Source of the DNA: Bacteroidales bacterium
Lineage (GTDB): Bacteria > Bacteroidota > Bacteroidia > Bacteroidales > UBA932
Direction: 5' to 3'
Assembly: GCA_016283985.1 (NCBI GenBank)
Contig: JAEENZ010000071.1
Location: 1-7,171, forward strand
DNA length: 7,171 bases
Both the position numbers and the translations under genes were made by a program. Positions 1 through 5,184 of the stretch are shown here, piece by piece; the first letter of the stretch is position 1, and each line of letters opens with the position of its first letter. Below the pieces are notes generated by a model. That model did not search any database. It had not been told where the DNA came from and saw nothing but the letters and a program-made list of their open reading frames with translations.

Positions 1-171
1 TGCAACGCACTGGTGTCTTTAAGGCTGAATACCTGCCTGATGTATTACACGAGCGTCACCGACGAAGCTCAACTGAAAAACATTGACTACGCCAACGCGT
101 TCTCTAGCTATCTTCTCTCTCACGGAATGAGCCATCAGCAAGTGGACGCACTGATTAAAGCTCTCGAATAA
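1..171 (+). CDS. C-terminal tail of an unidentified protein, cut by the left edge
   Basis: The first reading frame is open from base 1 to a TAA at 169-171 and gives 56 codons of the end of a protein. The last part is soluble and helical in character, rich in Ala, Leu, Gln, Asp and His, and ends in HQQVDALIKALE. No family motif is recognisable and no function is proposed. The reading rests on the open frame, a natural protein-like composition, and the fit with the neighbour: it stops 6 bases before the stop of the glycosyltransferase on the other strand, a tidy convergent arrangement. The third frame is also open from the edge to a TGA near base 86, so a frameshift or a different true frame in the first half cannot be excluded. 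A hand count over bases 1-120 gives about 47% G+C. Confidence 0.5.
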   Translation, partial: CNALVSLRLNTCLMYYTSVTDEAQLKNIDYANAFSSYLLSHGMSHQQVDALIKALE

Positions 172-177
172 CAGATA

Positions 178-1329
178 TTAAGCTTCGCGGGAACATGCGG
201 TCCTGAACATCTCTATCAAGGCCTGGATGGACTTGTGGATGTCATATTCCTCTGTGGACTGGGCGTAGCGCCAGCCCATCTCGTGCCTCTCTTCGGGATG
301 GTCCAGCCAATAGTCTATGCAGGCGGCCAGCGCCTCGGGGTCCTTGGTCGGGAACAGGCTGTGCTCATCCAGGGCAAACTGGGAAGTTGCCGTCAACTCC
401 CCTTCTGCGATGACAGGCACAACAGCCTGCTGCAGTGCTTCCAGGGCAGAAAGACCCTCTACCTCTACAGTGGCGCAGTGGATGTACAGATCGGCTTTTG
501 CCGCCAGTTTCCTGAGCCCGTCGCGGTCGTGGAACTGGAAGATTGGGTCATAGGCAACAATGCCGTCCTCGTAGAGTTTATGGGCCTGCTGCTTTATGCT
601 GTCGGCCTCCGGCCCGCGGCCGGCGAAGTATAGCTGTATGCGCTTGGCATATTTAGAATACTTCATCGCCTCCAGCAGCGTGGGCTGGTCCTTCTCCACG
701 GCAAGGCGGCCGATGCAGGCTATAAGGAATGGCCTATTCGGGTCGTCGTCCTGCTCTATACGGGTTACTTTATCCGGGATAATACCATTGGAAATCAGGT
801 GAAGGCGCGATTTGAAGCCGAATTTCTGCAGCCGCTCCAATACGTTTTCGGTGGGGCACTGAATGTCGGTACAATAGTTGAACACGAAGTCCCTCCAAGC
901 CCGCAGCATATTGTAATTAAGGAATTTCCATTCTCCGAGATTCACAGAGCAGAACATGTTTTCCGGGTGGAGATGGTATGTAGCCGTGCAGGGCACGCCA
1001 AAGTGCTTGGCCACCCTGGCCGTAACCATTTGGATAATGAACGGCTCCTCAAGATGCACCACATCGGCCCATTGGACCGCCTCCTTTATGATGGAAATGT
1101 CGGTCTTGGCAAACTTATACCCGTGTGACTGGACAAGGCCGTCGAATACTGGGACGTGGAAATCTGCCAGCACATAATCAGGCTGCGGCGTTTCGGCTTC
1201 GTGGTTCCTGCCAGAAAGGACACGCACATCCTCACCTGCTTCTTGCAGATATTTGACTGTACGGCGTGCAGAGGCAGAAAGGCCGTTTCCGGGAGCATAG
1301 TAATTATTTACGACAAAGAGTATCTTCAT
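178..1329 (-). CDS. GT4-family glycosyltransferase (GT-B fold)
   Basis: This 383-residue cytoplasmic or membrane-associated enzyme should transfer a sugar from a nucleotide-sugar donor to a lipid or glycan acceptor with retention of configuration. The length is typical of a complete GT-B enzyme. The N-terminal acceptor domain opens with MKILFVVNNYYAPGNGLS, carrying the Gly-rich turn near residues 12-18. It contains DVVHLEEP at about 89-96 and TYHLHPEN at 117-124, the region where diacylglycerol glucosyltransferase-like members carry a similar His motif. The C-terminal donor domain starts near residue 200, with GRLAVEKD (207-214) giving the phosphate-binding Arg208 and Lys213. FAGRGPE follows at 235-241. 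The EX7E motif runs from Glu289 to Glu297 inside EVEGLSALE. There is no signal peptide or clear membrane segment. It lies 15 bases after the PCMD gene stop and is the last gene of the minus-strand run. Acceptor and donor cannot be read from sequence; resemblance to glycolipid glucosyltransferases is suggestive only. The ATG at 1327-1329 is chosen because the typical beta-strand start follows at once. No clear Shine-Dalgarno is present. Confidence 0.92.
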   Translation of the reverse strand: MKILFVVNNYYAPGNGLSASARRTVKYLQEAGEDVRVLSGRNHEAETPQPDYVLADFHVPVFDGLVQSHGYKFAKTDISIIKEAVQWADVVHLEEPFIIQMVTARVAKHFGVPCTATYHLHPENMFCSVNLGEWKFLNYNMLRAWRDFVFNYCTDIQCPTENVLERLQKFGFKSRLHLISNGIIPDKVTRIEQDDDPNRPFLIACIGRLAVEKDQPTLLEAMKYSKYAKRIQLYFAGRGPEADSIKQQAHKLYEDGIVAYDPIFQFHDRDGLRKLAAKADLYIHCATVEVEGLSALEALQQAVVPVIAEGELTATSQFALDEHSLFPTKDPEALAACIDYWLDHPEERHEMGWRYAQSTEEYDIHKSIQALIEMFRTACSREA

Positions 1330-1344
1330 AGCGGTTGTCTGGAT

Positions 1345-2100
1345 CTAATAATTGAATTGGAATTCATCCACATACATTGTGCTGCCGCTGCCGCCGGTGA
1401 AATAGTCTCCAAGGTTGCTGGCAGCAACAACTATGACCACATACTTGGGCGTTTTGCCGCTCCGGTAGTCGATGGGGATGTCAAAATGGATGTAGTCGCC
1501 CGTGTCCTTGTTCAGCTTTAAAACACCGCGTCCAATCACGTGCGGGTCGGTGGCACCGTCTATGAATTCTTCATCGTTGGTGACTATATTGTATGGTTTG
1601 TCCCAGTCAGTGAGGACAACTTCTATTTTTCCGGAGTCCAACTTCCCCTTCTTTTCAAGGTAAGGAGCCTTGGCGTAATTGATGGGCTTGGGAATATAGT
1701 GGACATAGCCTGAAAGGCTTTTGGGACGGGCCTTGAAGGGGACTCCGAAATTCAGTTCAGCCCCCGCGAAATTGACGATGCGGACAAAATTGCCGGTATA
1801 GAGGTTGCCGGCCACAAACGCCCAGAGCACTTTTTTGCTCTCTATCTTTGCCGCCGCCTTCCCTTCGCCTGCCACCGCCACGTGTTTGTATTCGGGCGTG
1901 GTGCCGTTGATGCCCAGCAGACTGAGCCCTTTATTGGCTGTGTCCCATATCTTCTGGGAAGATTTGGCATCCTTCGCATAAAGATTCCAGGCCCCGGAAC
2001 TCTTGGACCAGTTGTCGAAGGACATATTATACACTTGCTGCGAAAAAAGCGGCGATGCGCTCAGTGTGGCCAAAATGGCTATAAAAAGGTACTTTTTCAT
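1345..2100 (-). CDS. Secreted PCMD-domain (putative carbohydrate metabolism) protein
   Basis: This 251-residue exported protein appears to be a single PCMD domain, a beta-rich family found largely in Bacteroidota and named for a putative carbohydrate role. Its biochemical activity is not established. The start is placed at the ATG at 2098-2100, not the ATG 12 bases further upstream, because MKKYLFIAILATLSASPLFS is a classic signal peptide whereas the longer form adds MWPQ before it. Cleavage probably falls around LFS-QQ, and no lipobox Cys is present, so it should be periplasmic or secreted. Family-like features, numbered from this start, are FDNW (28-31), WDTANKGLS (52-60), AGNLYTGNF (97-105), LNFGVPFKARPKSLSGYVHY (116-135), VIGRGVL (188-194), NLGDYF (229-234) and the closing GGSGSTMYVDEFQF. 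It begins 29 bases after permease B and ends 15 bases before the glycosyltransferase, so cotranscription is likely. It lacks the extra N-terminal domains that larger PCMD proteins carry. Confidence 0.85.
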   Translation of the reverse strand: MKKYLFIAILATLSASPLFSQQVYNMSFDNWSKSSGAWNLYAKDAKSSQKIWDTANKGLSLLGINGTTPEYKHVAVAGEGKAAAKIESKKVLWAFVAGNLYTGNFVRIVNFAGAELNFGVPFKARPKSLSGYVHYIPKPINYAKAPYLEKKGKLDSGKIEVVLTDWDKPYNIVTNDEEFIDGATDPHVIGRGVLKLNKDTGDYIHFDIPIDYRSGKTPKYVVIVVAASNLGDYFTGGSGSTMYVDEFQFNY

Positions 2101-2129
2101 TTGCGGCCACAAAAATATAAAAAAAATAG

Positions 2130-4514
2130 CTATTCTTTCTTCAATTCGGTTGCCGGATTGGTCTTCGCCGCCTTAAGCGTCTGCCAGAGGACGGTTCCAA
2201 AGGCGATGGTCAGCGAAATCAGGGCGGCCACCACGAACACCCATCCATATCCTTCAACACGGTAGGCAAAGCGCTGCAGGTATACCTGTGCAGCCCAGAC
2301 GGCCAGCGGAATGCCCACAAGGCAGGCCACACCGACAAGAATCATATAACTCCTGACGTTCCTCCAGGTCTCGTGCGTCACATCAGAGCCAAAAACCTTT
2401 CTCACGGCAATCTGTTTGGTGTTTTCATCGGCAAAGTAGGTACTCATCGCCAGGAGGCCCAGCAGCGAAATGATCACCGCTAAGACCGCAAAGAGTTCCA
2501 CCAGGCGCAGTGTTCTCTGGACAGGAGCCAGCACCTTCTTGTTGATGTCACGCACAAAACCATACCGCCAGGCCGGTTCTTCCACGCCGGAGGTCTCAAG
2601 GCGGTATTCCCGGTAAGCCTGCCGGATGGCATTGTCGTATGACTCATCCTCTCCTGTGGTGCCGATAAGCATGCTGTTGGCATACCTTAGCTCCTCGGCC
2701 CGGGTCACGATGACGCCGCCATTGGGGTTCTGACTACTCTCAGAAGCTGGCCGTGCGGGGAAATCCGTTACCACGCCGCCGATGAATTCCGGCTGGGCAC
2801 CGTTCATATTGATTCTCCGCGGGAATACGGTGGAGGTATCCGATACTGCCGCCGCATTGAAGGCACTGCGGCTCATCCAAAGCGAATGCGTCAGCGGATG
2901 TCCGAAGTCTTCCTCCACTTCCAGTCCCAGCAGTTTGAAGTAGGTGGAATCGCAGAGGATGACGGGCATATCCACGTGGTGCTCCTCGTCAACCTTGATG
3001 CCCATCGTCATATTGATGAGCCCCGGAATTCCGCGCCCTACGCCCGCCTTTGTCACAAAAGGCAATGCCTCCACCTTGTCCTTGAAGAGCTTCATCATAT
3101 CATAGTCGCGGGCAGAATACTCAATGTAATAGAGATTCTCCGTGGCGGCGTGCATCGGCCGGGTGAGCATGTGGCGCATCTGCACCTCCATCACCAACGC
3201 CAGGGCAATCAGGAAGACGGAAAGGACGTTCTGCACCACGATGAATACCTTACTCATTACCATCTTGTTCCGGCGCCGGAGGGTACCCTTGATGACGTCG
3301 ATCGGTTCGTAGCGCGAGGCGACGACGGCCGGAAAGAGGCCGCAGACGGTGCCCAGCAGCAGGATACCGGCGATATACGCCAGGATGTACCCAGGCGTCA
3401 TCATAAAGGACAGTCTTACGCTGGTATCGCCCATTCCCAGCATCAGATCGTCCGGGTCGCTGGTAGAAACCAGGCTGTTCATCATAGGAACCAGAAGATC
3501 GGCCAACAGAAGTGCGGCCGCAAAACAAACGGCAGTAAAAGCCACAGATTCGCAGATGTATTTCCAGAGGATACCTGTTTTGTCGGCACCCAATAGCCGC
3601 CTGGTAGCCATTTCCTTGGACCGCTTACCAGTCAGTGCCAGGTTCAGGTTTATATAGTTGAAGACGGCGGACAGCAAAAGTAGCAGCACAACGACCGTTA
3701 GGAGCCGGAGCATCTGGGCATTGCCCTGCCGGGTAAGTCCGTTGCTGTACCCCGTTATGAAGAAGGCTTCATCCATACGGTACACTTTCCAGGAATCAAC
3801 CTTCTCCGCGCTCCAAATGGGATCGTAGTTCTTATGCAGCAGCGCTTTCACTTTGTCCCGTACATCGGCGGGGTCCGCATCTTCGCGTACACGGAACCAG
3901 GTGGTGTAGTTGCCAATGCTGCCGAAGTTCCGTTCCTGCTCGGCGGCCCAGGCTCCCGAAATGTGCGTAATGATGTCGTAGGGCATGAAGAAGGTGCCGT
4001 CAAAATCGGCAAAGACGCCCTTGATGGTCCGGTCCGATTCATTCACGTTGATGACTTTCCCAATGAGGTTATCACCATCCACGGATAGTTTCCTGGCAAG
4101 GGATTCACTGATGAGGACATCGTCCTTACCGACAAAATCTTCCGCGCTTCCTTCTACCAGATGGTATTCCGGGAACACCTTGAAGAAGTCGGCATCGGCC
4201 TCCATACCGGCGCACTGGAGCAGCTCATTGCCTTCGCGGATGAGCGGCTGCCATAGCATGGCCAAGTGGGTTGCCGCCTGAACCTCCGGGATATTCATCT
4301 CCAGCTCCTCCTTGTCCCAATAGGTCAGGCCTATGAACTCGTCGGTGCCCAGCACGAAAGTGCGCTTCCACTGAGGCGACTCGTGAGCCACCTCATACTG
4401 CTGCACAACGTAGCTGCCAATCAGGATCACAAACGCCAGGCTCACGGCCAGCCCCACCGCCTCGATGGCGGTGTAGAGCTTGTTACGGGATAGGAATTTC
4501 AGGTAACTCTTCAT
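2130..4514 (-). CDS. FtsX/MacB-type ABC transporter permease (permease B)
   Basis: This complete 794-residue inner-membrane protein belongs to the MacB/FtsX class, in which a separate cytoplasmic ATPase drives motion of large periplasmic domains to export or extract a substrate. It is two MacB-like units fused in tandem. Unit one has a membrane segment at about 16-38, a MacB_PCD-like periplasmic domain to about 268 (VLISESLARKL at 133-143), then membrane segments near 270-292, 318-343 and 372-397. Unit two has a segment near 422-443, a second periplasmic domain to about 668, then segments near 670-692, 722-744 and 757-778. The cytoplasmic FtsX coupling motifs are KRSKEMATRRLLGA (297-310) and NTKQIAVRKVFGSD (698-711). 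The ends NPATELKKE here and NPVESLKNE in permease A match the usual family terminus. No ATPase domain is present. The ATG at 4512-4514 has no clear Shine-Dalgarno, normal for this phylum. I found no convincing promoter of its own in the 62 bases before it. Substrate is unknown. Confidence 0.93.
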   Translation of the reverse strand: MKSYLKFLSRNKLYTAIEAVGLAVSLAFVILIGSYVVQQYEVAHESPQWKRTFVLGTDEFIGLTYWDKEELEMNIPEVQAATHLAMLWQPLIREGNELLQCAGMEADADFFKVFPEYHLVEGSAEDFVGKDDVLISESLARKLSVDGDNLIGKVINVNESDRTIKGVFADFDGTFFMPYDIITHISGAWAAEQERNFGSIGNYTTWFRVREDADPADVRDKVKALLHKNYDPIWSAEKVDSWKVYRMDEAFFITGYSNGLTRQGNAQMLRLLTVVVLLLLLSAVFNYINLNLALTGKRSKEMATRRLLGADKTGILWKYICESVAFTAVCFAAALLLADLLVPMMNSLVSTSDPDDLMLGMGDTSVRLSFMMTPGYILAYIAGILLLGTVCGLFPAVVASRYEPIDVIKGTLRRRNKMVMSKVFIVVQNVLSVFLIALALVMEVQMRHMLTRPMHAATENLYYIEYSARDYDMMKLFKDKVEALPFVTKAGVGRGIPGLINMTMGIKVDEEHHVDMPVILCDSTYFKLLGLEVEEDFGHPLTHSLWMSRSAFNAAAVSDTSTVFPRRINMNGAQPEFIGGVVTDFPARPASESSQNPNGGVIVTRAEELRYANSMLIGTTGEDESYDNAIRQAYREYRLETSGVEEPAWRYGFVRDINKKVLAPVQRTLRLVELFAVLAVIISLLGLLAMSTYFADENTKQIAVRKVFGSDVTHETWRNVRSYMILVGVACLVGIPLAVWAAQVYLQRFAYRVEGYGWVFVVAALISLTIAFGTVLWQTLKAAKTNPATELKKE

Positions 4515-4521
4515 ATTGGGA

Positions 4522-4552
4522 TTTACTTATTGTCTACTATTGTTTATATTTG
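4522..4552 (+). promoter_or_regulatory. Candidate Bacteroidota-type promoter of the ORF6N gene
   Basis: TATATTTG at 4545-4552 matches the Bacteroidota -7 element TAnnTTTG at every defined position. TTTA at 4522-4525, 19 bases upstream, is one mismatch from the TTTG -33 element. Transcription would start near 4557-4560, leaving a leader of roughly 17-20 bases before the ATG at 4577. The -33 half is the weaker part, and TTG at 4530-4532 is too close to serve. The call rests on motif and placement only. Confidence 0.55.
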
Positions 4553-4576
4553 CTTTGAACGATAAATGGTTGTGTT

Positions 4577-5158
4577 ATGAGTGAAGATTTGATTATCGTC
4601 CAAAATCTGATTTATGAGATTCGTGGGCAGAAAGTGATGCTGGATTCTGATCTGGCAAAGTTGTACCAGGTTGAGACGAAAGTCCTAAACCAAGCGGTCA
4701 AGAGAAACTCAAAACGGTTCCCGCCCGACTTTATGTTCCAACTTGATAACAAGGAATTTGCAATCTTGAAGTCACAATTTGTGACATCAAGTTGGGGCGG
4801 GACAAGAAAACTTCCATACGCATTTACTGAGCAAGGGGTGGCTATGCTTTCTGGCCTTTTGCACAGTGATGTAGCCATCGATGCTAATATCGCCATAATG
4901 CGTGCTTTCGTGCAGGTGCGGCAGTACCTGCTCACAACGGCTTCCATGTCTGCTGAACTGAAAGAACTCCGGGCCAAAGTGGACCTTCTTGCCCTGCAGC
5001 AGGAGGAGAACCTAGGTGCTGTCAACGACCTTTCCGAGGATGTACGGAAAGACATAGACAACTTGTATCTGGCAATTGGCGAATTATCTTCCCGTATAGA
5101 GGAGAAGAAGCGCGAGCCGCGAAGGAAAATCGGCTTCCAGCAGTACTCGAAGGATTGA
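4577..5158 (+). CDS. ORF6N-domain protein, putative DNA-binding
   Basis: This 193-residue cytoplasmic protein carries an N-terminal ORF6N domain, a module related in context to KilA-N and found in phage, mobile-element and accessory genes. It is thought to bind DNA, but a specific role is rarely known. The domain spans about residues 9-117, with hallmarks IRGQKVMLDSDLAKLY (15-30), VLNQAVKRN (36-44), RFPPDFMFQL (47-56), LKSQFVTSSWGG (64-75) and LPYAFTEQGVAML (79-91). The tail from about 124 to 178 is charged and heptad-like, probably a coiled coil for oligomerisation, and ends basic (KKREPRRKIG). It stands alone on the + strand between two minus-strand permease genes, ending 26 bases from the stop of permease A. 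Hand-counted G+C for 4621-4860 is 109/240 (45%), against 140/240 (58%) for 6061-6300 in permease A, which suggests acquisition. No integrase, transposase or toxin partner is adjacent. Confidence 0.92.
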   Translation: MSEDLIIVQNLIYEIRGQKVMLDSDLAKLYQVETKVLNQAVKRNSKRFPPDFMFQLDNKEFAILKSQFVTSSWGGTRKLPYAFTEQGVAMLSGLLHSDVAIDANIAIMRAFVQVRQYLLTTASMSAELKELRAKVDLLALQQEENLGAVNDLSEDVRKDIDNLYLAIGELSSRIEEKKREPRRKIGFQQYSKD

Positions 5159-5184
5159 TCTTTCATTATGAGCATAGCAGGAGA

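Noticed and set aside
159..185. Short inverted repeat (aagct / agctt) around the convergent gene ends, as a terminator
   Set aside because: The arms are only 5 bases, the loop is long, part of the match is the self-complementary AAGCTT, and no T-run follows.
799..1521. Two + strand open frames (799-1128 and 1156-1521) across the glycosyltransferase and PCMD genes
   Set aside because: The minus-strand genes have complete catalytic motifs and a signal peptide; these frames have neither motifs nor start signals.
2110..2117. TATTTTTG on the minus strand, a perfect TAnnTTTG match just before the PCMD gene
   Set aside because: It sits only 9 bases before the chosen ATG, so the transcript would be almost leaderless. 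The nearest TTG upstream is 24 bases away, outside the usual spacing, and the run of T makes a chance match likely.
2886..3596. A 236-codon + strand open frame, very rich in His, Gln and Arg
   Set aside because: It lies wholly inside permease B on the other strand. The His-rich composition is what antisense reading of Met and Val codons produces, and no domain is seen. The similar His-rich frame at 6229-6546 inside permease A is rejected for the same reason.
4612..5175. A 187-codon minus-strand open frame covering nearly all of the ORF6N gene
   Set aside because: Its translation is rich in Ser, Arg and Cys with no recognisable domain, whereas the + strand frame gives a clear ORF6N protein. 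It is the mirror of that gene's codon pattern.
4515..5184. Insertion sequence or transposon containing the ORF6N gene
   Set aside because: No transposase or integrase is encoded and I could not see matching terminal inverted repeats at the two borders.
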